Below are positions 38,154 through 49,242 of a stretch of 64,000 bases of DNA, in pieces. The stretch covers positions 11,270,501 to 11,334,500 of the forward strand of contig CM072801.1 in the NCBI GenBank assembly GCA_037013495.1, given 5' to 3'. Every line of letters starts with the position of its first letter. The stretch's first letter is position 1. The DNA comes from Hippophae tibetana (lineage: Eukaryota > Streptophyta > Magnoliopsida > Rosales > Elaeagnaceae). The notes under the pieces are model-generated. The model was not told the origin of the DNA. It was given only the letters and a program-made list of their open reading frames with translations, and ran no database searches. A program made the translations under genes and the position numbers.

Positions 38154-40242
38154 ACTTTATAAGTTGATCTTATAGCCTCGTTATGACTAGTTCCAATTAA
38201 ATACAGAATATTGTAAATATCATGATAGAGAATTATAGTACTTCTATAAGCCTTTAAGGTTTATTTAGTCTTGTAGTCAATATATTCTTTCATATTCCTG
38301 TATACTTAGTCCAGCTGTATCTGATGAGGGGCATCAGATTAAATTTTCCATAATTAAAGGAAGCATTCTTATATTTGACTATTGGGAAGTATTTTTCTTT
38401 TGCTTTGCTTAGTGGAACTCCTCCATTTCTTTGCTCAGTCATTTTTCAAACTATGCTTGTTGCTAGCTGAATTATCTCTTTGCATTTGGTTGTTTTAAGC
38501 TGTGAAGCAGACTAAATCTTCTTATTGGAAATAGCCGCATAGCGTTAATAGTCTTGAATACAAGTGAAAAGATGATAACTTAATGTTTTCAGATTCTTAT
38601 TATATAAGGGTTGTTTGAAGTCATAAAAATGGAGCAAGTTCAGATTCTTATTATATCGAACTTACTTTTAATCTAGCTAAGGTGAATGGGGATGGTTTTT
38701 TTTTTTTTTTTTTTGAAGATGCCTCTACTATAGGACAAATTACATTCGTACTATATAAATTTGATTGTTTTTTTTTCTTAAAAATGATCGTAAGTAATCT
38801 TAAGACATAAATAGTTATTATAATACAAACATTTTAGTTAATCGAAATTGAACATGTAATAATATTATTTTTTTATACATATAATTATATATAAAAAATA
38901 TAATTTTAATAATAAAATATATAATATTTGGAATAATCACATAGAATATTACTTTTATATATTTTGTTTTTAAGTATTTTACTTAAAAACATGTATTAAA
39001 TTAGTTAAAAATAAAATTTAATGTTAATATTTTAAAAGTTATGTTAAGATTTAATTTTTAATAAATGTTTAAAAAAATATTTTTTGTTAAACATACTAAT
39101 TCATTAACAAAAAGTTATTAAAAAATACATCTAAAAATGATACAAAATAATTATGATAATTAACGTAGTAGTGACCGTGCATACTCTCATTTCTACGCAC
39201 ATGTAATCTTACTTTAAAGAAGGGTTCCAATTTGCTTGAAAATCTGAATGCATAAGACGAATATAATCCAAACATAAAAAGAACGAAAGTTTGTTGTACA
39301 TATTTTGATTATTTTATTTTTATAAATCGGATACATTAATCATATTTTTTAAAACTTTGTGTATTTATTCTAATATTTTTGAATATTTTTGACATTTTGT
39401 TTTACCTATTTTGATCTTTTGGATTTTTTTTTAAATTAAAATTAAATCGAATTGAAATTACATATTTAAAGAAAAAAATCTCAAAAAGTTTAAAAAATAG
39501 GAAAATAAAATGATTAAAATCATTAAAATTGACATAAAATAACTATTCACAAATGTAATAATATTATGATTAAAATAAATCAATTTAAAGTAAGCCCATC
39601 AATTTATTTAATTTGAAAAAATTAATTAATTGCATATTTGGTTTGGTTTCCATCATTGAGATGCTTCATACTCAAGTCCTGTTATAATAAACCTAGTAAT
39701 TGCACTGATGCAAGTGAGCATGGAAGCAATCTAGCACTTGATATATTTTATACCAGTAAAAGAATAGTTGCTAAAGGAATGCAATCTGGCCACTGGACAT
39801 ACATACACACAGACACGCACACACAAACTTATGAATTACGAAAGCTTTGTCTACCAACAAATTAACTTGTGTGGGCTTCTGAGTATCTTAACGCATCTGC
39901 TAAAATGGAACATATTTAATGTTATAGTTGTAGTTGTCTTCAGTTCCATTGGACTTGATTGTTTTGTACCTTGATACTATTTAGTTTTACCTAATAAATT
40001 TGCATGATATTTATGAAAAAAAGCTGACTTATTTTGATACGAATTTAGTATTTACTGTCGTATATATGCATTCTATAGGTACAGGCAACGATTAATGAAA
40101 CAAGCCAGCCAAAATGGTTGGAAAAGAATGCAACAAATATGATAAGCAAGAGATAGATTAGTCATTCTAGAATTTTATGGAACCTAGGGTGCTTCGTGTA
40201 GGGCATTATTTCCCATGGTAAACAACCATTCTCACGTGACAC
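38154..40242. other. Intergenic DNA; NPP 3' flank
   Basis: 38154 to about 38700 has balanced composition and probably includes the 3' UTR and terminator of the phosphodiesterase gene; an imperfect local repeat (CAGATTCTTATTATAT) occurs near 38591 and 38641. 38.7-39.6 kb is A/T-rich. 39640-39970 is more complex, with a CA/CACA-rich patch near 39801-39830 and an open frame of 75 codons without family resemblance. Nothing is supported as a gene. Confidence 0.5.
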
Positions 40243-40759
40243 TAGTGATGAGTAACCGATCAAAATTATCTATTTTTTTTTATCAATTTAAGTCTGATTT
40301 GATGACATAATTAATATGAATCAATCCAAATTCTAAGATAAAATCAAATTAATATTAAAATTTATTTATAAATTATTATCATATATAAAACACAATATTT
40401 AAATTTTAAATTGATATATTTATAACAAAATTTATTATTTATAGTCATAACTAAGAAATCAAAAGTATAAGAAGTATGCTAATATAATTATTAAATTATT
40501 ATAAATATTTATATTTATTTTTAAATTAAAATATTAATATAATATAATTATGGTATATATAATATTCAAATATAATACATTATAAAATAAAATATGCATT
40601 TATTTATAATTTAATTATCCGAATCCAAACAGATTATATATTTTTTAATTTAAATTTGATTTAATTATAAAAAATTTCGGTCTAATTCGATTCGAATCCG
40701 ACGGATCGAATCAAATTTCTCAATTCAAGTGGACTAATTGTATTATTTGCTCATCCCTA
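40243..40759. mobile_element. Second hAT-type MITE, more diverged
   Basis: The left end reads TAGTGATGAGTAA and the right end, reverse-complemented, TAGGGATGAGCAA: inverted termini matching at 11 of 13 positions and resembling the termini of the 385-bp MITE at 15474. Flanking 8-mers (CGTGACAC and TTTAACAC) agree at 5 of 8 positions, possibly a decayed target duplication. Near the ends are GATCGAATC/GATTCGAATCCGA-like segments as in the other element; the centre is A/T-rich. There is no transposase. Confidence 0.5.
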
Positions 40760-41361
40760 TTTAACACACACACTCTCTCTCTAGTCAAAACTAAATTTTT
40801 GATTTAAGTTTCATATTAGTTATTTTTGAGTTTTATGAATGTATTATTCTCTAACAATCAAATTATTTTCTTTTTTTATCTTCTATTGAGTATTTTTCTT
40901 TTAAAGAGAAAAATATATTAATCTTTAATTTTATTGACATGTAATAACACGTTATGTATACTCTAGTATCAATGAATAATTTTTCTTTCTAAGTATCGTT
41001 TACATTTTTTTTTATAATGATTACAAATTGTGTTTGTTAATGGTTAGTGACGTGATTATTGTGTTTGTTAACACATAAAAAAAATAGCTTTAATTATAGT
41101 AGTGAATATCTGACCTACAAAAACAATAAGTAAACAATTATTAGTAGAAATTTTTTCTTGTCACGTTCGTGTTGGATTAATAGGTCGTGTACCATTTTTC
41201 CCAACTCTTCACTTTAGGAAAATATTTTGTAATCTGTAGTCACGCTTCTTATTCCTTCAAAAGCTTTTAGGGTATAATACACTTTTTTTATGCTAAGAGT
41301 GTGTTAATTCTGTTAATCTTCATTAGAGTTAGAATAATTTCATATTTCAGGAGCCACATAT

Positions 41362-41884
41362 TGTTAGAAAATTGAGATAAAATGGTATAATCATAAATTC
41401 TCCCTCCCAAAATCTTCCTTAACACAACACAAGAATTATAGTGGAAACTCTAAATTAGAGAAAAACCACTTTCGTTGTCAAAAGACAACTAGAGAAAAAT
41501 TCACTACGTGGAAAATTATTACAACTACATTCTTAGTAATTTTCTCGCACACCCAAAAGACAAGAGCAACTACAAGCCCAAGAGAAATTTTCCACAAATT
41601 TCTCTAACTCAAGAACTTTTCATACAAGTTTTTCTCTATTTTTGGGATGATTAACAATGAAAAAATGAAGCCATATTTATAGCCTTCAAGTTCTCATTTC
41701 ATATGCCAAACATTTCTTCATTCAACAAAATTAAGCTATCTAATTTTCCTATTCTTTATTCAAACAAGGTTAGTCACATTCATCTTTGACAATTTGGTAA
41801 GCCACTTTACATGAATTTTCTTCTAAATTAATCACCTCCTATTTTGACTAACAAACCTAATATCATTTTTAATCAATCATAACA
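41362..41884 (-). repeat. Solo LTR of the gag-only Copia family
   Basis: About 523 bp beginning TGTTAGAAAA and ending ATAACA, related throughout to the two LTRs at 16421-16979 and 18158-18664, in the same orientation. It is flanked by CATAT (41357-41361) and CATCT (41885-41889), a 5-bp target duplication with one mismatch. No internal sequence is attached, so it is the product of recombination between two LTRs. Confidence 0.85.
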
Positions 41885-43277
41885 CATCTCTTCCAACTTA
41901 GATAGCTTCATCAATTGTCAAGTGAACCATCGGATGAAGTACAACATTTCAAAAAAAAAATCCGACACCTTGTAATCATGTCTTGATTAGAAAATAGTCA
42001 TAATTTTCTCATACATTTTCTAAAGTTTTCCGATTTATGGTGCCGATATATCCATTAGCTTCAGTTTCTACATTTTTCTGATTTCTCATTCCATGTTTCC
42101 TTCAGCTCTGCTGAACAGCTGAAGAGCACCCAGAGATTATATTCAAATTAAATTTTGATGATAATAAACCAATGTGCCAAAGTATGAATGTGGATTGTGA
42201 AGGTTCTTCCTTATTTCCATTTCTATATATCATGACGCTCACCGTCAGTCATAATCTTTTTGAGAACTTTTTTCAAGTGAAACGATCAAACATGTTTTAA
42301 AATGTTTAGTTTTTCTGTAAAAACTATGGATAATAATAATATTCTACAAATAGTCTTTTAATTAAGTAGCCTCATATGTCAAATGGGTTCGATTTAATTT
42401 TGTCGAAATAATTTGCAGTTCCAAAAAATAAAGGATGCTATTCAAATGCATAACACGGCGAGATGTAGCATTGGCCTGTCGAAGGGAGTCGGAGATCTTC
42501 AACTTGAAGTGTAGAATCTTCCTTGGTCTCAAAGACAAACCAACAGAATCTCCATCATCATAGAACATCAAGAATATTTATGTACGAATAACTTATATAT
42601 TTTAGTATAAATGTTATTTATCAAATAAATTATACATAATATAATATTTTTGCGGTTATAAATTTATTAAAATAAAACTAAACTATAATTCTAATAATAA
42701 AAGGAAATAAGTTTCTAACACTTGTTTATAAACGTGCATAACTTATTATTATTATTTTTGTCCATCAATGTTGCATAACAATTCTATTAGTGGTTATAAT
42801 TCAACAGCCTTAAATATAAAACACAAACTCAATTTGACTTGGTATTAATTATTTTTTTATTATATCAAATATTAATTTTTTATGCCATTAAAAATATTAA
42901 ATTATTTTTATTATTATAAATTAATTAATTAAAAATAATTTATTTTTTATATTAAAATATAAATTAACATCAACCCAAATATACAAATACAAACAATTAT
43001 AATACGAACATAAACATGTAAACATCCACAAATTGCCTCTAAATTCTATTTCTATCCAAAGATGACTATTGATTTATAATTATTTTTCATGTTAATTATT
43101 TCGAATGACGATCACGAATGTAAAAATTCCAATTTATACAACTTCATAAATTATCTAATTTATTTTGACAAATATCCTCTCAAAATGTCTAACACGTTTT
43201 GCATAACCCTCCTCCTTAGCAAACAATTCTACCTCTTCATTCTCTCCATTCCTTGAGACCTTGACCAACAAAAAAAA
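41885..43277. other. Intergenic DNA before the PRA1-like gene
   Basis: Mostly A/T-rich. A minus-strand open frame at 42362-42571 (69 codons, SVGLSLRPRKILHFKLK) has balanced composition but matches no family I know; it may be a gene fragment. The last 80 bp before 43278 are C/T-rich, like a plant 5' UTR. Confidence 0.45.
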
Positions 43278-43840
43278 ATGACAACATATGGAACTATTCC
43301 GACCACGACACAACCACAATCTAACCTACAACTCAACATTTCAAGAGCAAAAGAAAGGATCAAAGCCGGTCTTGGCACTCAAAAACCATGGAAGGAGATG
43401 ATCCAACCACACCATCTCACTCTCCCATCATCCTTTAACCAAATAATTCAAAGAATCGAAACAAATATTTTATATTTTCACGTAAATTATGGCATCATTG
43501 TATTATTCATCGTCTTTCTAAACTTGTTTTGTCATCCAATTTCATTGATGGTATTCATTGTCATGATGGTTATATGGTTGTTCTTATATTTTCTACGTGA
43601 TGAGCACTTAATTGTGTTTGATCTGTGATTGATGATAAAATGGTTTTAATTGTTTTGTCATTGATGACAATTTTTGTTCTCTATTTTACAGATGTGAAAA
43701 ATAATCTAATAGGGGCTCTCTCATTTGGTGTTGGGATTGTAATTGTTCATAGTGCAATGAGAAGAATTGATGATATGTTTATTGATAATCAAGAAGGTCA
43801 TGGATTGGTTAGTGGAAATGTTAAAGTGGCTCTTAAACTG
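43278..43840 (+). pseudogene. PRA1-family (prenylated Rab acceptor) gene with a one-base frameshift
   Basis: PRA1 proteins are small four-helix membrane proteins of the ER, Golgi and endosomes that bind prenylated Rab GTPases in vesicle traffic. From 43278 the frame reads MTTYGTIPTTTQP, then the conserved SRAKERIKAGL.T..PWKEM, HPISL, and WLFLYFLRDE.LIVF, and stops with TGA at 43626-43628 after 116 residues. Homology continues at once in another frame from about 43622 (SVIDDKMVLIVLSL, FGVGIVIVHSAMRR.DDMFID) to about 43840. The shift is that of a single missing base near 43620. Beyond 43840 the second frame stays open to 44032 without family similarity, so the normal end also seems lost. There is no intron, usual for the family. 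Likely a young pseudogene; a sequencing error is possible. Confidence 0.85.
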
Positions 43841-44199
43841 CAGCTTCTTCTTCTTATTGTTTATCCTAATAATGCATATATTTATTTGTTGTTTTTTAAT
43901 ATTATTATGTGTAATATAAAAAATAGTTTAAGAGGTTTGAAGTACTATTTATATTTTTTAAGGATTGATACGTCGTTGTGCATAATCTTCATGTCTCAAT
44001 TTATGGAGCTTGTTCTTTTCTATTCAATATAATTGTTGAAATTTTAAGAGTAAAGCTAGATATCATAAATAAGATGGCTTGATTGAATAGAACACTAATT
44101 TAACTGTAGGACTACATTGAATTTGTTTTAGTTAATAAATTTTTCATATTTTGTTGTTAACTAAATAATGGCACAAAACAATATAAGGCATATTTGCAT

Positions 44200-44915
44200 A
44201 TATTAAACCCTTTCTACGGCTTATATATATAGTTTCCTGTGAAAGCAATATTGTGTAGCCGTTGGAGAAGAACAAAAGCTGAGAACTGCTAAATATCAGC
44301 AGCCGAACAGAGAACGACGCAGCCAAGAAAAAAAAGGAAGCTGCTACTCTGTAATTCATCTATGTTACGTGTTGAACTTAAGTTCTAAAAGTAACAAATT
44401 AGTAGTTTAATTTGTGACATACTTAAGAAAATTAGTAACATAATTTAAGAAAATTAGTGATCTAATTTAAGGTTTAAATTATGACACAATTTAAGTAAAA
44501 AAATTCTTATTTCATCTATAAATAAAGAAGAGTTCATGCATTGAAGGACAAGGTTAAGGACAAGGTAAAAATTAAAGAAAACATAATTAAACTAAAAGAG
44601 AGAAAATATTTATGAATTTGAGAATAACACATCAGCGCAGTTTTTTGGATCTTCAACCAGCCCCTCCAGCTCCATTCGCAGCCATCAACCAACTGCCTCA
44701 GTTTCCACTAGACCAGCCACAGCGTGCGCCTCCACCATCTTCTTTGCCCCTGTTTTTTGGTCAGTATGTTCACCGTCCATCAACAACAGAACTGTTACTC
44801 TCTGTTTTCAATTTTTTTTTTCTTCTCCAGCGGCTTCACTCACTCAGCAAATAAAGAAATAAAGATATATATATATATATATATATAAAGGGAAAGGGTT
44901 TAATAATAAATGGTT
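44200..44915. repeat. Diverged inverted repeat pair of unknown origin
   Basis: Read on the minus strand, 44360-44195 contains TTCTTCTCCAACGGCT, then a TATATATA run, then GAAAGGGTTTAATA. On the plus strand 44820-44912 shows TTCTTCTCCAGCGGCT, a TATATA run and GGAAAGGGTTTAATA in the same order. The intervening 450 bp is not obviously shared. It may be two LTR or MITE ends in opposite orientation. Confidence 0.45.
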
Positions 44916-45749
44916 TATGATAGCATTTTCAAATTTTAATCTCAGAAATCTCCACTATTGACAACCGATTGATGGGATGACACCTCAAAAAGGTTTCAAC
45001 CAACAAATTTGGAATTGTTATTTTTTAAGTATTCTTATGTTTATTTTGATGTTTTTTTATAATTATTGTTTGCACATTTTAGTTAATATTAATAAATTAA
45101 AATAATTTTAATATATTATTATTATTAAAATTAATCAAAATAAATATCAACGTTTTAAATAGTGAAAATCTAAAGATAAATGTATCAAAACAAAAATAAG
45201 AGTTAATTCTAATGTACTAACTCCAAGAAATTCAATATGATATTTTGATAAAAACGATGTAAATTTTATATAGTGTATAAATAATATGAGTTATTTAATC
45301 TCAAAAGATTAACTGTAAAAGAATATAAATCTATTTGTAAATATTAATAATATTTTTATTTATTAACGTGTAATACTTATTTCATATTCTAACATATAAG
45401 TGTGTATTATTTAACCCAAAATTTTGTATTTTAACTTATTTTTATTATATTTTAATCTTATTTTTAAAACTTATTTTTTATTTTATTTTTTGTGAGATCT
45501 ATGTATTGTATTTTATTTTTGTGATAGAGGTCTATCTTTTTTTACTTATTAATTGATGAAGATATGATGTCATGTCAATTTTGTTTAGTGTATAAGAAAC
45601 ATTAATGACCAAATCCTAAAGATTTTAAATAAAAATAAGTTTCATATTACTTATAAATACTACATTAATATATTTATTTATTAATGTACGATATTTATTT
45701 TATACACTAATAAAAGATTCTTTTTTGAATCACAAATATTTATTATTAT

Positions 45750-45857
45750 TTTTTCATTTAAGAGTTAAATAAAAAGCATTTATCTAGGGTTAGATGCAAT
45801 TATTTTTCATTTAAGAGTTAAATAAAAAGCATTTTATCTAGGGTTAGATGCAATGGG
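45750..45857. repeat. 53-bp tandem duplication
   Basis: The unit starting TTTTTCATTTAAGAGTTAAA and ending GGGTTAGATGCAAT occurs twice in a row, with the same phrase at 45755 and 45808. The only difference noticed is one extra T in the second copy. Confidence 0.9.
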
Positions 45858-46113
45858 TAAGACTTTTAATATTTTTAGAATTATTATAAGAGTTTATAAG
45901 ATTAGAGAGAAAATTAAAATTCGAAGGTTTATAAAATAGTGAGATTAATTGAAATAATTTTTAATATAAAAAATTAAATAATATAAATAATTTAATATAA
46001 GAAATATGTAAGATACATTATTTATTTCTTATTCTATAATATAATGTTAAATCATATTTTTTTAGTTTAAATTTTTGAAATGATAGATGACTAATAATCT
46101 CTATCATAATACT

Positions 46114-46261
46114 AAAGTGAAATGTCTTGTTTTCAAACTATACAATTTATTATTTAATTTTAAGTACCGAGCATACAACAGTTATTTAAAGTGAAATGTC
46201 TTGTTTTCAAACTATACAATTTATTATTTAATTTTAATTACCGAGCATACAACAGTTATTT
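46114..46261. repeat. 74-bp tandem duplication
   Basis: AAAGTGAAATGTCTTG starts at 46114 and again at 46188. The copies (46114-46187 and 46188-46261) differ by one base (TAAGTACC against TAATTACC). No coding content. Confidence 0.95.
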
Positions 46262-47298
46262 TGGACACATTTCACCACATACTGTTAATATAATATGACA
46301 TTTTTTTGTGCATGTTTAAAATGTTCGAGACCTTATATTGGCTATTTGTTTTGAGTGAATGGAGAAATAGAAAAAGTCTTGTGAAGGTGGGGGACTGCTA
46401 GAAATCCACCTCAGATTACTTCAATTTGCATTGGTATTGTTATAGGTGAGGAGTTTTAATAAATGATTGCTTTAATTTTATTATTTTTAATTAGAAGATT
46501 TTTGTTTTTTAATTTTTTAAAAATGTATATTTTAATTTTAATATATGTACTACTTTTTAAGATTAAAATATATCTATTTTTAAATTATAAAACTAAAATA
46601 TTTCACTATAAAATTAATATCCTCATTTCCTTGAACCTACGAGATTATCCGTGTGCTCCAAATCATACCTCTTTTGAATCACTTGTAATTGACAAACTTT
46701 TTAAAAGTTTTGGGCCAAACTTCCTTTTATTGTTTCAAATGGGCCATATAGCAAATGAAAAAAAATCATTATTCGAAAAATGTACCATTTTGAAAAATCT
46801 TGTTCCGAAGTTATTTGGTTACTGTAATTATAATTTTTATATATTTTTATTTTGTAATTATTAAAAAAAAATTATTTAATTTTTAATTTAAAAATACCAT
46901 TAACTAAATCAATTTTTTTAAAAATTAAACATTTTTAGAAGTAAAATAAAAACTATATGTTTTATTGATAAATTTTTTTTAAAAAAATAATAAATATCTT
47001 CACTCTCTCTCCTTCCATTCTCTCACTAACATTTTTATTAATAAAAATAAAAAAATTGAGACCGAAAAAGAGTTATCATAAGAGAGAGAATGAATAACAT
47101 TGAAAAGGCAAGAAAAAAGAGACTAAGAGAGAGAAAATAGACAACGAAAAAAAAAACAATAAAGTAGGTGAGAGATAACGAGCTTGAGGTTGGTTTATTT
47201 TTAATTTTATTTTTTTCCCTCCTTATTCTTGATACTTTTTATTAATAAAATATATAATTTTTATTTTATACTTATAAAAATCTTAATTTTTTAAAATT

Positions 47299-47533
47299 TT
47301 AATTTAATTATTTATTAATCTTTCATATTATTAGAGTTTGTTTACTAAAATCTTACTTTGTAAAAGATCAAATTTATTTTTTATTTAAATTACTTAGACC
47401 ACGTATTTAGGAGTAATGTGGCTGTATTATTTAATATTTTTTGTTTTGTAAAACCTATAAAAAATCATAATTCTATATTGAATAAGCAAGTGAGTTTAAA
47501 CTCATTTCTATGTGTTTTACCTCGTTCAAAACA
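47299..47533 (+). repeat. 5' LTR of the 47.3-49.2 kb Copia element
   Basis: Shares blocks with 48994-49242, for example CTTTCATATTRTT, AAAATC.TACTTTGTA, TTTAGGAGTA and ATATTGAATAAGC/ACATTGAATAAGC, followed by AAACTCATTT. The left border is diverged, so its start is approximate. Confidence 0.75.
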
Positions 47534-47679
47534 ATGTGATCAAGATGTTACATTCAAATTGAAGGCTCATTATGCAAACATAGATGATAATCATTATGAT
47601 GTTTGTAATATTGACTTCACTTAGTTGATAAATCAAATTCCTTCAAAATAACCTCTGAAGAAGACTCTCACCTATAACA

Positions 47680-48790
47680 CAATAGATTTGAGCAACTTAA
47701 GCTTTAAAGGACTCAGAGGCTTGCTATGTTGAAAACTCCATCTAGATTGTGTGAAGATTTCTTAAAGAGGAAGCAACACAGATAAGTAATTCTCAAACAA
47801 AGTCAGTAGAAAGTAACATAAAGGCTTTAATTAGTTCACGTAGACATCTATAGACGAGTTACACTAGAATCCAAAAGTAAAAAACGTACTTGATCACTTT
47901 CATTGACGATTTAAGTTGAAAAACATGGGTGTTTTATTTATTAGAGAAGTCAGAGACATTTACCATTTTTAAAAAGTTTAAAAACTTGACCGAGAAGAAA
48001 ACATGTGAATTAATAAGGTGTTTAAGGACTCACGTAGAGAGAGAGTTCACTTCAAATGAATTCAATGAATTATGCAGCTCCAATGGCATAAAGAGACAAC
48101 TAACAGTAGCATACATTCTGCAACAAACAAAGTAATTGAACGAAAAAATAAGAGCATCATGAATTTGGCCAAAAATATGTTATCCGAAAAGAAAATTCCA
48201 AAAGAGTTCTAGCATGAAGCTATCAATTAGACCAATTACATTTTGAATCAAAGTTCAACCATTGTAGTGAAGTATCAAACACCTGATGAAACTTGGAGTG
48301 GACAAAAGCCATATGTGGAGCATTTTAAGGTATTTGGGTGCATTGCACATGTGTACATTTATGATAGAAAAAGGACTAAGCTTGATGATCAAAGCATGAA
48401 GTGTGTTCACTTAGGACTGAGTGATGAAATGAAGGCATACAAACTCTATAATCCAATTATAGAGAAAATTATGATAAGTAGAGATGTTATGTTTGAAGAA
48501 ACTGAAAGTTGAGATTAGAACAAAGTAAAGCCGAATGAGACTAGTACTGATCCTAGCTAAGTGAGGAGAAGATAAAAGGAATGAAGAAATAAAAACAGAT
48601 GATGAAGAAGATGGAGTAGACAGTGGAGTCAAACAACTCAATCTTATTAGACACAACATCAAGCATATAGCAAGGGAGTATTAGAAGACAATCTCCATGG
48701 ATTGATGACTATATGACTAGAGAAGGGCTATCTAAGGAAGAAGAAATGAACAACTTAGTCTTATACACAAAAGCTGGAGATCCTAGCGCA
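47680..48790 (+). pseudogene. Copia integrase remnant (GAG-pre-integrase to C-terminal region)
   Basis: Fragments in shifting frames follow the order of a Copia integrase. Near 47690-47780: GAG-pre-integrase zinc-finger part (LSFKGLRGLAMLKTPS, KQHRQ). 47929-48135: catalytic-core part (YLLEKSETFTIFKKFKNL, EFTSNEFNELCSSNGIKRQL). 48243-48512: the region with KPYVEHFKVFGCIAH and KAYKLYNPIIEKIMISRDV. 48690-48790: the linker before reverse transcriptase (LSKEEEMNNLV, DPSA). The Asp in the expected RSDRGGEF motif is replaced (THVEREF), and stops and frame changes interrupt it throughout. It cannot encode an active enzyme. Confidence 0.85.
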
Positions 48791-48993
48791 TTTTGAGGAA
48801 GCTATTGGAAGTGAAAAATGTAGAAAGACAATGAACAATGAAATATAAACCATTGAGAGAAATAAGACTTGGAGCTTGACAACTTTACTACAAGAGCTTG
48901 ATGCTTTTGTAAAGATAAGAGATTTGCTTGGTACATGTTTTGTTCTATAAAAGTAAACTGATTGTTAATTTAATGTAATTTAAGGGAGAAAAT

Positions 48994-49242
48994 TGTTAGA
49001 GATATATGACTTAGTCTTTCATATTGTTGGAATCTATTTAATAAAATCATACTTTGTAGTACATCAAATTTGTTTTTCATTTAAATAAAACTTATCATGT
49101 CTTTAGGAGTAGTTGAATGTAACTCTATTATTTCCTATTTCTTTGTTTTGCAGAGCCTTTAAAAAGGTCACAATTATACATTGAATAAGCTATGAGTTCA
49201 AACTCATTTATTTATGTTTTATTTCAATTTTAATACTTAACA
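48994..49242 (+). repeat. 3' LTR of the 47.3-49.2 kb Copia element
   Basis: Begins TGTTAGAGATATATG at 48994 directly after the polypurine tract and ends TACTTAACA at 49242. Length 249 bp with TG/CA ends. Confidence 0.8.

Larger units (their letters stand above)
43841..47298. other. Repeat-rich intergenic DNA
   Basis: No supported gene. 44200-44915 contains related sequences in inverted orientation (see separate entry). 44400-44510 has a degenerate repeat of AATTTAAGAAAATTAGT. An 80-codon Pro-rich open frame at 44612-44854 runs into low-complexity T and TA runs and has no family resemblance. Two clear tandem duplications are listed separately. A 133-codon frame at 46463-46864 is mostly Ile/Leu/Phe/Tyr from A/T runs, though 46620-46820 has more balanced codons. 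Confidence 0.5.
47299..49242 (+). mobile_element. Degenerate Copia retrotransposon, plus strand, with both LTRs
   Basis: A short, decayed element with related LTRs (about 47299-47533 and 48994-49242), integrase-derived sequence inside and a polypurine tract (TAAGGGAGAAAAT, about 48981-48993) before the 3' LTR. Gag, protease, reverse transcriptase and RNase H are gone or unrecognisable, and no initiator-tRNA binding site follows the 5' LTR. Its LTRs are unrelated to those of the 16.4-kb family. Confidence 0.85.

Noticed and set aside
39638..39974. Overlapping open frames of 75 and 68 codons
   Set aside because: They include a CA-rich simple repeat and show no domain or conserved motif.
42362..42571. 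69-codon minus-strand open frame with balanced codons
   Set aside because: No recognised motif or splice context; could be a gene fragment but unsupported.
44612..44854. 80-codon proline-rich open frame that could pass for a small secreted peptide
   Set aside because: It has no signal peptide, ends in T-rich low-complexity sequence and overlaps the inverted repeat pair; no evidence of a gene.
46463..46864. 133-codon plus-strand open frame
   Set aside because: Mostly Ile/Leu/Phe/Tyr/Lys from A/T runs; the more balanced middle part resembles no family I can name.
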